From NCBI GenBank assembly GCA_029876055.1, contig CM056878.1, positions 1,550,001 to 1,614,000 of the forward strand: 64,000 bases of DNA. The letters run 5' to 3'. The notes beneath the pieces were generated by a model, which saw only the letters and a list, made by a program, of their open reading frames with translations, did not search any database and was not told where the DNA came from. This document shows positions 1 to 11,931 of this stretch, piece by piece. Source of the DNA: Madurella fahalii. Taxonomy: Eukaryota > Ascomycota > Sordariomycetes > Sordariales. The position numbers and the translations under genes are program-made. How positions within the stretch are numbered: the stretch's first letter is position 1; each line of letters begins with the position of its first letter.

Positions 1-1062
1 TGGTGCGAGGGGTTCCGCGCGCGAGTGACGGCAAGGGGGAGGGATATCCAGCAAGTTGTCCAGGGACGCGGTTGGGTTGATTTGACCAGCTTCTGAGCAG
101 CCAGCTCATCGTGGTGGCTTGGGTGCCGAGCTGGTCTGGGGAATCGGGAGGGGGCGGAGGTTGGGCTGGGTTGGAAGGGTTGGTTTCTTTGAGCTGAAGT
201 TTACGGCCCAGCACGTGAAGGGACAGGGTACACATGGATACAGGGATGTTTTGTTCCGGTTAAGCTATCAGGTTTTTAGAGCATTGTTTCTCTGGTTTAT
301 TTGTCCCCAGGGGTTACTTTTTACCCTTTGATTTTGATAATACTGGTAGACGCTCCAATCTAATGCTCTCCGCTAATTCCGAAACTTGGCCCGAAAAGGA
401 AGGTCTTAACTACTGGTTCTGGCCTGGCAACCGGGGATGGTCCAAAAAAACAGTCATGGATTGACGTTGAAACCAGGCTTAATAAACAACCCCTGGATCG
501 TGATTGATCCCCTATGTGTGTTGGTTGTTGGGTAGAGCAGCCAAGCGGCCGGCTATGTACGTGCCTCCCTGCCCTGCGCCGATTCTTTCCTTGGCGAAGG
601 ATCTGACATGCTACGTAGCATGCATAACGCTATCGACGTTGGATCGACCGCTGGTGCATTGGGGAGGTTTGTTGGTGCAATCCTGTTATAGCGCGGCCGC
701 CGTACACGTACATCTGCGGAGAAAAAGACGCGGGCGCGCCGCATTTGTCACGCTCAGGGATAAACAGGGGTGAACGGAGCTACCGCCAATTGCTCAGCCA
801 CACAGCAACAAACCCCTGAGTGGCGTACTCTATATCGGAGATACTGGATTTATTTTCTCTGAGTTAACAGAGGGCGTGGTAGAGGTGCAAGGAAGGCACA
901 TCGGAATAGTCCCGCACAACTTCCCTTGATTTGATGTTTGTGTTGACAAACGGGTTCGCCAGTTGGAATTCATCACACATGCAACCCCCTGACCGCCATT
1001 CTCGGCCCCCAAAAATATCATACAATGCCACAGTACCAGTACATCTAAAAGACCCCACCAGA
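1..1062. other. intergenic, no gene seen
   Basis: No reading frame here has recognisable protein similarity, and the open frames on both strands are short and of low complexity. The stretch holds the 3' flank of the DNA ligase gene, which ends at 1063 on the minus strand, and sequence belonging to whatever lies left of the window. I saw no tRNA-like cloverleaf or repeat. Confidence 0.5.
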
Positions 1063-3997
1063 CTAATACTCGAAATCGTCGTCAACCGCAGGCCCTTTAC
1101 TTTTTGTTACGCTCTCCTGCTTCCGGTACATCTCGGCTACCTGCCTGCTCGTCGTCGCCTCATCCGGCTTCTTGTCATCGCGGACCTTGATGAACCTGGG
1201 GAACCGCAAGCTGATGCCCTTCTCCCCGCTGGGGTCCACGCCCTCCTTCATGCCAGCCTTGTACCGGGGGCTGAGCGTCAGGTCAGCCGTCTTGACCTCC
1301 CACACGTAGCGCGGCTCAAACCAGACATCGGGCTGATGCTGCCCGCCTGAGCTGTGTGCGTAGAAGGGCTTGGGCCGGTCGATGACGATTTGTGAGAGGG
1401 ATTTGTGCAGCTCTTCGAGCACGGCTTCGCTGAAGCCTGTGCCAATGTTACAAACCGTCTCGTACGTGTCCGTACCCGGGTTGTAGCATGCCAGGAGGAA
1501 GGCACCGTAGACAGAGGTACGTTTGCCCCTGCCGTGGTAGGCGCCCAGGACGACGAGGTCGAGGGAATCACCGATTCCGGAGAGGTAGTCCTTTTTGATC
1601 TGGATTGTAAATTTGGTTAGCAATAACTCTACGTTGCCTGCTGTGTATGGAAATTTACCTTGAGCCAATTCCGACTCCGCTTGCTCGGCTCGTATCCGCT
1701 TTCCTGTCCGTCCAGCATCTTCACCATCAGACCCTCGCAAGACGCTTTGACCGACTCATCAAGGAACGTCTGGATCTCGTCCAGCTCCTGGCCGTCCATA
1801 GACGTGGCAAAGGCAAATTCACCTTCAACAGGGGTGAAGGACTTGTGCAGCAGTTCACGGCGCTCCCGGAGACTTTTTTCCACAACCGCCTCGCCGTTAA
1901 GATAGAGAAGATCAAAGGCAAACACGCACACCTTAACCTTGACTTCCTCCAGCTTGACGTCCTTCTTCTTCCGTGTCATGAGCTGTTGAAAAGGCAGGAC
2001 CTTCTTCTCTTGGACATCCCATGCTACAGACTCGCAGTCCAGGACGAAACTCCGCGTGTCCTCCTTGACCCATGTAGGGAGCTTGGCCAGGACATCGGGA
2101 TATTTCTTGGACAGGTCTTCGGAATTCCTCGAGAAGATGGAAGCCACGCCACGACCGACTTCCTTGCTGGCGCTTGATGTTGACTGGCTGAGTTCTTCTC
2201 CCGTGTCCTTGGCGACGTAGTGGATCTGCGCTCTCTCGCCGTCATACTTGTACTCGCAGGTAAAGGTTTGGCCTTCGAAGCGGTCTAATACTTCAGTAAT
2301 AGCCTTGGTTGGCTTCGCCAACATGGGCTTGAGCGGGACGCCAGGGCGGAGCTTGCAGTGCTCTCTCAGGTTCATGATGCCATGCTCGACCATGGCAGGA
2401 ATGATGACATCGTAGCTAGGCAGCTCACTGTAAACTGTTAGCGTGGATGCGAGCAATGGTATTGGAGGCACCACAGACCTGTACACCGTCTTGAGGATAG
2501 CCTCGCCCTTTTCAATGTCGCTGGTGCTGGGCACCTGATCCTTCTTAGCCGCCTCATGCGCCACCATGGCCTGAGCAAGAGAGACAATGACTGTCCGCTC
2601 AGCCAGGCCAAGTCTCAGCTTGCCTTCGAGAAAGCGGATGAGATACTTGGCTTCGCTCGGACCGCCTTTATCCTTTGTAATGTCCACCTTGCCAGTTGAG
2701 CCCGCATCCGCCGACGACAGGAGTTTCTTGATGCTATCGACCTTCCTCCCCTGCGCGCCGTTGCCGGTCATGGTAGCGATCGCCATGAGGCCCTTATGGA
2801 CGCCCCGAATGGTTAACGCCTTGGGCTTAAACATGGTCGGCTGGGTGGACCTCGACTTGACGGCGACTAGCCCGAGATCTCCAATCTCCTTCTGGTCTTG
2901 CTTGATAACCGCCAAACTACGGCCCGTCGACTCTCCGATCGCCTTCATGATCAGTGACTCGCCGATACCGAGCTCAATGCCGGCATAGTCAGGGGCGAGC
3001 TTGTTGATCATGAGCAGGACCGTCGGCAAAAGGTCATCCGGCGTAAGCCTCAAGACCTGGCGCAGGAATAGGGCGCAATGCGCCATAATCTCAAGTCTCT
3101 TGGTGGTGAGCTCGATGAGCGAGAAGGTCCTGCATAGCGCGGCGTATGGCACAGGCTCGCCTGGTTTCCAGTCCGGGTATGGATGCTTCACCTCCGACTT
3201 GAGGCTGGCCTGGATCTTTTGCCGCGCCTTCGCCGCCACTTCGGGTTTCTCTTCCTCATCTTGAAGCTCCTCTTCCTCAACTTCGGACGCTGACTCGGGC
3301 GTTTCCTCCTCCGCCTCCGTCCTCATAGCCGGGGTTGGCTCAGCCTCCCTTTTCCGGGATGATCTAGGGCTCGAAGACTCCCTCGCCTTCTTGGCTGCCG
3401 GCGATGGTGGAGCATCTTCCATCACCTCATCCCCCTCGTCATCGTCATCCTCAATCACCCTCCGACCCTTTCTCGGCCGCTTGCTAAGTGGCGCTGCTAC
3501 CTCGGCATCCTCATCCGCCTCGGCGGCAACTGCTTTACTCTTCTTCTCTGCCGCCGCAGTCGACTTGGTAGGCCGACCTCTCTTCTTACGGGCATCTGTT
3601 GGCTCTAGCCGTCAGCCCACACCACCCTCCCGAATGCGCGCAATCAACTGACCTTTCTTCTCCTGCCCCTCCACGTCGTCAATTACCTCTTTATCGTCCC
3701 GCTTCACCTCCTCCTCATTTACACGATCCTCTTCCACCGCCGCCCTCTTCCCAGCCGCGCCGTTCGTCTTCGTCGAGAAACTCAACTTCGTCTGCTGCTG
3801 TGGCGCGGGCTTGCCCTGCTTGCTTCCATTCGCCTGCGCAAAAAATTTCCTGCCGGCACCGTCAGCACAGCGCTTCAAAAACCTGAGTAATATTATAAGA
3901 ACAAGCGAGGCCTCCAACAGTGGATATATTATGCTACCCACCCCAGAGTCGTCTGCCCTGTTCTCACATACCCCAGCGTAGCCTGTTTAGGCGCCAT
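1063..3997 (-). CDS. cdc9: ATP-dependent DNA ligase I
   Basis: Seals nicks during Okazaki-fragment joining and excision repair in the nucleus. Five exons: 3972-3997, 3653-3849, 2479-3595, 1659-2427, 1063-1599. Together they give 2646 nt and 881 residues. The start is chosen because splicing the 26-nt first exon to exon 2 yields a PCNA-binding PIP box at the N terminus (QATLGKFF). A Lys/Glu/Asp-rich linker follows, then the ligase N-terminal helical domain. The adenylation motif KYDGE carries the nucleotide-acceptor Lys at about residue 507. The OB-fold C-terminal part follows (for example GRGKRTSVYGAFLLACY), ending in DDDFEY. Intron 2478-2428 is 51 nt and leaves the frame open if unspliced, but removing it restores the family sequence KTVYSELPSYD. 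MCB-like sites lie upstream. Family assignment is very secure; exon 1 is inferred. Confidence 0.93.
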
Positions 3998-4198
3998 CGT
4001 CTCGCCCTTCGTATTCCGTAACAATGACAGAGACCTTGTTAATACACTTGAGCAGCTCAACAACCCGATCCTGGTTATGAAGCGACAGGTCGTTATTGCA
4101 GTCGTGGTCGTGGAAAACCCAGCGACGGGGAGGCGGGGGCGGAGGACGGGAGCCAGGGTGGGTGTCCGAATTGGAAGGGGGGAGATATATGGATGGGA

Positions 4199-4305
4199 GG
4201 GGGGGGGGGGGGGAGAACACCGGTCACTCGACTTCCATTTGTCTGAAAAGAGAGAGGGGGAGAAGATGATATAGTCAGAAAGAGAAGAAGGGGGGAGGGG
4301 GGGGG
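4199..4305 (+). repeat. poly-G / polypurine tract with G-quadruplex potential
   Basis: Seen directly: a run of 15 G at 4199-4213, 5 G at 4256-4260, 6 G at 4290-4295 and 9 G at 4297-4305, with a largely purine stretch (A/G) from about 4246 to 4310. Four G tracts on one strand meet the basic requirement for an intramolecular G-quadruplex, although the loops are long. The tract lies 200-310 bp upstream of the ligase ATG, on the strand opposite to the coding sense. Confidence 0.6.
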
Positions 4306-4349
4306 AAAGGTATTGCGAACGGTAGAGCCAATGGTTCGACCCGTCCTTG

Positions 4350-4403
4350 ACGCGCTACGTACGCGACTTTTCGTCAAAGGCAGCAGCGGGCAGGGAGTCG
4401 CGT
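4350..4403 (-). promoter_or_regulatory. cluster of three ACGCG (MCB-like) sites upstream of DNA ligase
   Basis: The pentamer ACGCG occurs at 4350-4354 and 4361-4365 on the plus strand and as its reverse complement at 4399-4403. All three fall within 54 bp, about 350-405 bp upstream of the ligase start codon. In yeasts the MBF/DSC1 factor binds ACGCG-core (MCB) elements and drives G1/S genes, including the ligase gene CDC9. The presence of sites is seen; their function here is inferred from the gene they precede. Confidence 0.45.
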
Positions 4404-4745
4404 AAAGTGCACGGTCACATGAGCTGAAGGGTGCTGAGCCCCACTACTTGCGTGCGGGCAGCATTACCTGCAAAAACGTTTGTTGAGCACTCATGATACT
4501 CAGGATCAACAGGCAGCGAATCCCTCCCACATCCTCGGTCATCTTGTTCGACATATCAATTGCCGACATCCAGCATGTCCCATTCCCAATCTTAGTTTCA
4601 GGCTTCCCAGGCTCTATCACAGATTAGGATAATGTACAAAAAAGACCTTAACGCACAGCACCTCCGCAGTCCCCGCAGTCCCAATCCCGCCATGTTACGA
4701 TTCTAATGTTTGGATAACCATTGTTGGGCACCAGTCGGGATCCTC

Positions 4746-6346
4746 CTAGTGGAAGTAGAAAGCCTCGTCGGGTGTGCGGCCGCGGATGTACTTTGGCTCA
4801 GATCCCCTGACGTAGATATCTTCGAACAGGATCTTGGGAGTGGGCTCCGGGGGCGCCATAGCCTCGGCTGCGGCGACTTCTTCGTTGACGTGATTGCGTG
4901 CCTCCTTGTCAATGCTCTTGAGCTCATCCTCCTGTGCGACGCCCCAGTCCAGAATGTGCTGCTTCAGGCCGGCAATGGGGTCATTGGTTGACCGCATGCG
5001 CTGAATCTCTTCGCGGGTACGGTAGGTGGTGCCGGGATCCGACATAGAGTGGCCACCATAGCGGTACGTGACGTACTCAAGTACCAGCGGGCCGTTGTCC
5101 TCAGCAGTCCACTGCTTGCCGTACTGAACGGCAGCCTTCACTGCCAGGACGTCCATGCCATTAACCTTGAGACCAGGAATGTACTGTCCGCGCTTGTAGT
5201 AGTCCGTCAGGGCTGACGAGCGAGCCGCAGACGTACCCATGCCGTACTTGTTATCTGCGCCCAGTTAGTATGGTCCCACACTCCTGACAAAGCTCAGTGG
5301 CAACTCACTCTCGCAGCCGAACAGAGCAGGAAGCTTCCAGAGCTTGGCCATGTTGAAAGCCTCAAAGACCTGGCCTTGGTTGCTAGCACCATCACCTGTA
5401 GAAAATCGTTAGTACTCTCGGCTCTTGGTTGACCTGCCGCTGTAATCCCGTACCGTAGAGAATGACGGTAGCCTTCTGGCCGCCAGTGTACTTCTGGGCA
5501 AAAGCAAGCCCGGCGCCAACGGGGACCTGGGCGCCGACGATACCGTTGCCGCCGTAGAAGCCCTTGGTGAACATGTGCATGGAACCACCCTTGCCGTACG
5601 CGATACCCTCGCGGCGGCCGAGCAGCTCGCCGATAATGGAGCGGACGGTGCCGCCGCGCATGTAGGCAAAACCGTGGCACCGGTACGACGTAATCACATC
5701 GTCCGACTTCTCGATCGCGTGCTCGATACCGACGGCGACGGCCTCCTGACCTGTGGAAAGATGGCAGAAACCCCGGATCTTCTTCTCCTTATATAGCCTG
5801 TCGGCAGCCATCTCCATCTGTCTACAACACGGTGTGGTCAGCGCGCCTGGAACAATCAAGAGCCGCTACAACGTTTCGGGCCGGCGGCTTCAAATTTCGC
5901 ATACCTGACGACAACCATGTCGTGGTACATCTGCTTCAACTGCTTCTTGGTCACCTCCAGGGTATAGGGCGGCGGGTCGAGCTCGTAGGTCTCGAAGCTC
6001 TCATCGCTGAGCCTGACCTGGAAGGGCTCATCTTCGGACTAATTCGGTGCATCGCGGTCAGCAAAACATCGCATTTCCTTCATCAACGACAATTTTGAAG
6101 CACCGCAAACTCCACATCAAGACATTGAAACCAAGAGAGCATCAATGGCGGTGGGTCCGACACCAGCACAACGATCACCTGCGCAGCGAATAGCTCTCCA
6201 CTCACCTGGGGAACGGAGCTCTTGTCCACCTGCGCCGAAGCCGCATTGGTGGTGACGTTTCTCCTGGCAACAATTGAAGCGGCAGGAGCGCGCGCAGCAG
6301 CGCGCAGGGGCAATGCCCGCGGTATCCGGACGGCTCGCGAGAGCAT
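4746..6346 (-). CDS. pda1: pyruvate dehydrogenase E1 component, alpha subunit, mitochondrial
   Basis: Thiamine-diphosphate-dependent decarboxylation of pyruvate in the mitochondrial matrix, as part of the E1 heterotetramer of the PDH complex. Exons: 6206-6346, 5905-6038, 5454-5821, 5309-5395, 4746-5254 (412 residues). The N terminus is Arg/Ala/Ser-rich without acidic residues (MLSRAVRIPRALPLRAAARA), a typical matrix-targeting presequence. The TPP-binding motif is complete: it starts GDGASNQGQVFEAFN and ends in NN, the conserved asparagines being created across the last splice junction. The YRYGGHSMSDPG loop carries the serine region that PDH kinases phosphorylate in the family. Intron 5255-5308 shows an ACTAAC branch motif. 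Length and motif order match fungal E1 alpha. Confidence 0.96.
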
Positions 6347-7442
6347 TGTGTCTGGCGGGTTGGGGTTTGTGGAGGGAAATGAAGCGGTTTTTTTTTCTGC
6401 GAGACCGCAACTGCTGCGTCCTGCCTTTTGCTGAGAAAAAGGACCAGATTTTGGCGTTGGGGCAATGATGCTTGTTGAATGTAAGCTAAGCTGTTTTGGG
6501 GCAAACTGACATGGTTGGGGGGTCCGGGCTCCATCGGATGTCCAGGCCCTTCCGCGCTATTTTGCGTGACAGCGCGGCTTGAGCCGACCAAGTGGGACTG
6601 GAAATGACAGGATCCGCCACATTCTTATCGAGGGCTGATAAAAATCAAAACGAAGACTTGATATATTCAGCGACGCTTCTAAGGCAACCTCTACCTTTTA
6701 CTATTTATTTCTTTTTATCAGAGAGGAATAAACGGAAATACGAGAAGACAAGGAAGACAATGCTGAGAGTAATTGGCCCGTAAAACTCTTCCCGAGCTTA
6801 CAGGCTACTTAGCGTGTATACTCGGGTCCGATTGGGGAACGCCGCAGCTGAGTTGTGGAATGTTTCGTCGCTGTGCTGGTTCCAGTCCCCTCCAAGAATG
6901 GTGATGTTGCAACACATCTTACCGTGACAACCCAAAATCAATTACTACACCAAATTGCACTCAGCTAGGTCGTCTGTCCGCTATAATCCCAACTACGCCT
7001 GCACCGGCTTGAAACATGCACCGAAGGCCACCACCTCCTCACCTCTCTCCTTGAGCGCAGCTAATCCTCCAAGATCCTCCCCAGTCCATACTCCTAATAA
7101 ATATGAACCCCATCACATAACCCTCCCAATGCTTTACGTCCCTAATATCTTTGCCAACTACCAAAAAATTAACCATGCTAGTGTGTAAACGCCATAGCAA
7201 TGCCACTCCGCTCTGTTGAACAGCCCAGAAAGGTTTCTGACTCCCCTCATTCTCCGAGATATCCGTATGCCGATGTCGCCTGTAGGTGCAACCGAACGCG
7301 TAAAAGTTCTGCGAGTCGCTTTATGTGGGGTATGCGCGAGTAGAAGAATAGTCGAAAAAGAAAAAAAAAAAAATGTCAAAACAAGTGTATATGCGTGCCA
7401 ACGATCGTAATGCGACAAGTCGTAACAAAACGAGACTCATTG
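6347..7442. other. intergenic: PDH E1 alpha promoter and Cdc4-type 3' flank
   Basis: This stretch of 1.1 kb separates two minus-strand genes. It contains short homopolymer runs of T (near 6390) and A (near 7360), and several short spurious frames with no recognisable domain. It should hold the pda1 promoter. I see no RNA gene. Confidence 0.45.
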
Positions 7443-9634
7443 TCATTCTTCGTGGAAGAAGGTTGAGCTGCTCTGTTGGAGGGGAGCCGTTGAGGGGCCG
7501 GCATCAGGCATCTCCACGTCAAGCATACCGCTTGTCGACGTAGACCCTCGGTAGTCGAGCGAGAATGCACTCAGAGGCCGGTCCGGGGCTGCAGCATCGA
7601 GCCTCCTCTTCGGGGCCAAGGCCGTTCGCTCATTAAGCATCTCTTCCGGAGGTGAGAAAGACCACACCTGAAACACTGGTTAGGACTCTTCCACGCGACG
7701 CTTGCTTATGCATGCTTACCTCCATGACGGTCCGGCTGTTCTTCAACGCCATCGCAACACACTTCTCTTCCTCAAAGGCGACGCGCCAGACGGCTTCGCT
7801 TTGCGTGATGAGTTCACGGACAAGCTGCCCGGTCTTGAGGTCCCAAACCTTGACCCGCCCGTCACTGCCACCGCTTACGACGCGCGTGTCGTCGAACTGC
7901 AGGCTTGTCACGCTGTTATCGTGGGCAGCTAGGCGGTGGATCGCGCAGTACCTCTCGAGCGACCATACTCTAACTGAGCCGTCGCTACCGCCGGTGACCA
8001 GCGTACCACCGCGCATCTGCAATTGTCCCACCAGGGATGTGTGGCCCTGAAGAATGGCTTGACACTCGCTAGAGGGAACCGTTAGCTTCCGCGAGCGCGC
8101 ACGCTGATCCCAGAGCAAGCTTACCCAGTTTGAGCGTTCCATATCCTGACGCTCGTGTCGAGACTCCCAGTCGCTACTCTATAGCCATCAAACGCAATGG
8201 CGTAGATATGGCTGTAGTGCCCCTGAAGAGTGTGCAGACAGCGGCCCTCAGAGATGCTCCAGACCTTTGCAGTCGCGTCGTAACTGCCAGAAACCACAAT
8301 ATCACCCTTGATCTCCAAGCAGCGTACGCTCGCTTGGTGTCCTACGAGCACGTTCTTGCAGACGCCAGTCCTGATGTCCCAGATTCTAAGCGTCGTATCC
8401 CTGGAGCCCGAAATGGCGGTGTTGGCGTCCGACATTTTGAGGCAGCGAACCGTCGATGTGTGGCCCCGCAGCGTGTGGGAGCAGTTGCTAAGTTTCCAAG
8501 TCAGCACATGACGAGCGCCAGATCCTTGCACGAGAGCTTACCCAGTCGTCAGATCCCAGACACGAACGTCACGATCACAGCCGCCGCTGACCAAAATGTC
8601 GTCCCAAGGAACCATAGCCCAGACTCCCATAACATGGCCTTGCAGCGTGCGCAACGCATTCCCCTCCGTATCAAACACGTGAATCTTGGCATTGTCAAGA
8701 GCCACGATGATGTATTTGGAAGTGAGATGCAGACTCGTGACAACGCCTCCGTCCTGCGTGATGTTGCGCGAGATATTGCGGCCGCCGGCCCGCCAAGCCG
8801 CATCAACTAAATACCTCTGTTTGAAGTGCGACTTGTACGACTTAAGCATGGGCCGCGTATTGGAGCTTCCGTCAAACGAGGCCGGCAACGACGTGGAAGT
8901 GAGTGCGCCAGAGAGACTGTTTTCCGCTAAATCGTCATCCTGCTGGCCGAAAGAATAGGTCTCTGGCCTAATGGAGGCGGCCAGGTGCATGGGAGGTTGG
9001 ACCTCAGACAGTCTCCGCTGGTAGTCGTGTTTCACGCAGAGGTTCTTCCACGTCATGTCGTCGCTCAGCAAATCCCGCCATCTCCTCGAGACCTGAGATG
9101 CACGCACAAGCACCTTAGGGTCATCGATGAAGGAAAGGATCTGGAAACTGTTAGCTACAGGGTTCTCGGCTGGTAGGTCTGGAGGGGCCCAAAACGCACT
9201 CGCAAACACAGTTCATCCGGAAGCGTCGTGAAGGGGTCCTTCTTCAGCAGCGGACTGACGAACTGATGAACAAAGCTCAGTTGCTGGCTCGTACAAATAT
9301 TCAGAAGATCCGCGAGCAGTCGAGTCCTCTGCGCGCCGTTGCACTGGACGAAGTATTGTCGCAACCCCGAGAGATAGGCCTCCTCGCTCTCCTCCGCGTT
9401 GCTCCAATTTAACCTCGAGTGTGATGGGCCCGGGGATGCCGCAGGTGTTGGCGGGGGAGGGGGAGAGCCTGTGACCTGCTCAAAGTCGGCTGCTGGTGTG
9501 CTCATGCTCGGGGTCGGGGGCCCTCTAGGACGTTGCTGTGAGAGCTTGACACTGTGTGTATTCAACGACAGCCCCTCATCAAACACACCACCCCTTCTCT
9601 CGGAAAAGCTGAGCGGCCGGTTATATGGTGCCAT
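7443..9634 (-). CDS. cdc4: F-box / WD40 repeat protein, Cdc4/Fbw7 type (SCF substrate receptor)
   Basis: Substrate receptor of an SCF ubiquitin ligase that recognises phosphorylated degrons. Exons: 9200-9634, 8542-9140, 8125-8487, 7720-8068, 7443-7667 (1971 nt, 656 residues). The N terminus is Pro/Ser-rich and low complexity. A helical dimerisation-like segment (residues about 95-140) precedes the F-box, which starts LPDELCLRILSFIDD at about residue 139. The linker has the Fbw7-like pattern KSHFKQRYLVDAAWR. A run of WD40 blades follows, with repeated GH...WD signatures such as SGSRDTTLRIWD and SGSYDATAKVW. Three of the four introns fall at or near the WD-blade ends (two after TTG or QTG), with phase-2 junctions conserved. 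Start chosen at MAPYNRPLSF; an upstream in-frame Met at 9751 is less likely. A Met30 or beta-TrCP orthologue is less likely given the linker and blade sequences. Confidence 0.85.
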
Positions 9635-11931
9635 CTTGCAACGCGCGTGGCAAAACAGACCAAGTGGAGTCCTCGGGCGATGCGGCGGCGTGCAACCCGA
9701 TCGTAGAAGAGGAAATACAGCACTCAGTAGAACGGACTGGGAGTTCGGCAAATTTCGAGGTTCTGTCTAGTCTCGCCGAGGGCGACTAGCCTCCAAAAGT
9801 CGTGACGCAGAGAGGTCGTCGGGCTCGCGTCGCCAAGGGCCGACTCCGTACGCAAGTAATCGGCTCACAAAACGTACAAGACGCGACAGAGCGCTTCGAG
9901 ATGCTGTGGCTGGACGATCAGGTTCGGCAACCTGGATTTTGCGGTCGTCGAGAACAAAGGATGGGACCCCAAGAGGGGACGGAGGGTGGAAGGCGAAAAA
10001 GGGGCGCGACGCGCCAAGTCGAGCGGATCCGGCAGGGAAGGGATGGCAGATGGAGTTGGCGGATACACTTGTGCTAATCCATCCGGAGCTCGCCGGTGTT
10101 CGACGTCGTCGTGCGCAGGTATCAAGGGAGGTCGTCGCGGAGGGCCAACTGCTCTGGGCCGGTTGTGAGGGCTGAGGAGAGGAAGAAATACGAGGCGGGA
10201 AGGGGCGTCGCTTTGCCTGGGATGCTATGCGTCGAATGAGGAGAAGGCTGAGTGACAAGGGGGGGGATACATGCGACTTTGTACCCGCATTCAGGGAGCG
10301 GCTGCCCCACAATGCACCATTCATCCACCACCAAGTCCGCCACCTGTCTTGCGTCCACCTCCCGAAAGCCTGGTCAAATGGAGCCACGAGGGGCAGTCAC
10401 CAAACTCGAGCCATGCGCCGGGAAGTGCACCGTTTCGCTGGCAGCATTGCGTAGCGTGATAGTACCTGATCTCGCTGTGGGTGTTTTACGTGGTTTTACT
10501 GCGCTGGCATGTTGGGCTGCCCGACTTTGATTCAGGGTCCAGCAACAGCGCAACACAGCAGCGATGGGAACCCCATCCACAGGCGATCCAGCCCCTCGAA
10601 TCCTGCATGTAAGCACCCACAATGCGGCCCCGAGGCTCGATGTAGAACCCATCCATCACCGCCGCCGCTTGGGCATGTAAAATCTGGTATTGCCTCTTTG
10701 TCCCTAAGGCCCAGGACGGCGGACGCGTCATGGAGAAGACACAATCGACCTCGCTAAAACAGGTCACAGCCGTTTCTTGTCTTCAGTTGAACCAGTGCAC
10801 TGTTCGTCCGAAGCTCCTCATCCGACAGGCGGTGCGCCATGGCTTCCAAACCTGAACCGCCTCCGAGCAACTGCTTCCAAACCCGCGGTTCCTTGCCTTG
10901 GGAAATAGTGGTTTTGACCGGTGACCTGCGGAGTGACGGGTCTGCAGAGCTGCAGAGTTACCCAAAGTTTAGACCCTGCACGTGTCGGGCCCAATGGGTT
11001 GATTACGGTATAAGTCGGGCTGCGCCGCCATCTGCGTGAGGCGCGGTATCGCTCTGGATTGCATCAGCATGCGTCCATATTGCTGCGGTGTTTATATCCA
11101 TGCTTGATTGATGCACTACTCTCTGCCTGCATGGGAGCGGAAATGCTTGGGGGCCGGTCCAGACAAGAAAGACTCCTTGCTCCAGGTTTGTCACAGTGGC
11201 CGGTTTGAAAGCAAAGACATTATTTAATGACCATTCCCCATTGAATCAAGATAATGGCAATATCCCTTGGGCCACATATTCGTGCAACACTCAATAGCCG
11301 CCGAGAGGGAGTTGTCGCACGATCGGCTGTGTGCCCGGCCGCTTGCACTGACAGGTTTGAAGCGTCCTGATGCATCTCCCTCAACGCCCGAAAAAATGCC
11401 CATCACATCCAAACCTCCTATGCAGCGGTGGCTGACCAGAGTTGAGGCCACGCTGTTCCTCCCTGCTAAATGGAACTCCTAACTCCTTCACATCGAGGTG
11501 TCCAATTTATGTCAGACGGATCTCGGATCCAAACTGATTGATTGAAACACTGGGCTGCCAGGAGTCTTGGATGGGGCCTGAAACGACCCCACTTCTTCAG
11601 ATCATTTTAGATTTAGCCTTGTTTGTTGGGATTCGAGCTTCGCCAAGAATCGGCCAGCGCGGCTTGGCTGCGGAGCAGCGTCGAGGCCGGTTGCGTCATC
11701 ATCAAGACATCCGATACCTTGTGGGATGGAGTTGTGATGCCACGCTGGCTGTAGAGGCAGATAGCAGGCGTACTGCGTAGTATCATGAGTTGAGCCTTTT
11801 CTGTTTCCGCTGATGACATAATGAAGACACATCTAAAGACTCTGATATGCCTCGATCGCAAACGCCTTTCTCAGTAGCACCGCGATTGTTCTTAGAAAGC
11901 AGCAAATTCCCGCCCAGTGCCTCCGAACGCC
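9635..11931. other. long gene-poor stretch
   Basis: About 2.3 kb without a supportable gene, between the cdc4-type start and the ZIP transporter stop, both on the minus strand. The part from 9640 to 10250 is GC-rich and Ser/Pro/Arg-rich in every open frame (the longest is about 200 codons on the minus strand). It looks like a long 5' leader or promoter rather than protein. From 10500 to 11900 the sequence is unremarkable mixed composition with stops in all frames. No tRNA, repeat or transposon end was seen. Confidence 0.45.

Larger units (their letters stand above)
3998..4745. other. intergenic: ligase promoter and PDH E1 alpha 3' flank
   Basis: Both flanking genes run on the minus strand, so this holds the ligase promoter and 5' leader plus the end of the PDH E1 alpha transcript. 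It contains long G homopolymers (4199-4213 and 4290-4305), a purine-rich tract, and three ACGCG cores at 4350-4403. No coding frame is supported. Confidence 0.5.

Noticed and set aside
3850..3941. Hydrophobic-basic leader in frame with ligase exon 2, a possible mitochondrial ligase isoform
   Set aside because: The frame is open through intron 1, but it has no ATG, only a GTG, and the segment has clear splice signals at both ends. An alternative start product is not supported.
4321..4360. GGTTCGACC resembling a tRNA T-loop
   Set aside because: Flanking bases do not pair into a T stem, and no acceptor, D or anticodon arm fits upstream.
9767..10387. 206-codon minus-strand open frame
   Set aside because: Low-complexity Ser/Pro/Arg composition, no domain, GC-rich context, and it lies in the likely 5' leader of the Cdc4-type gene.
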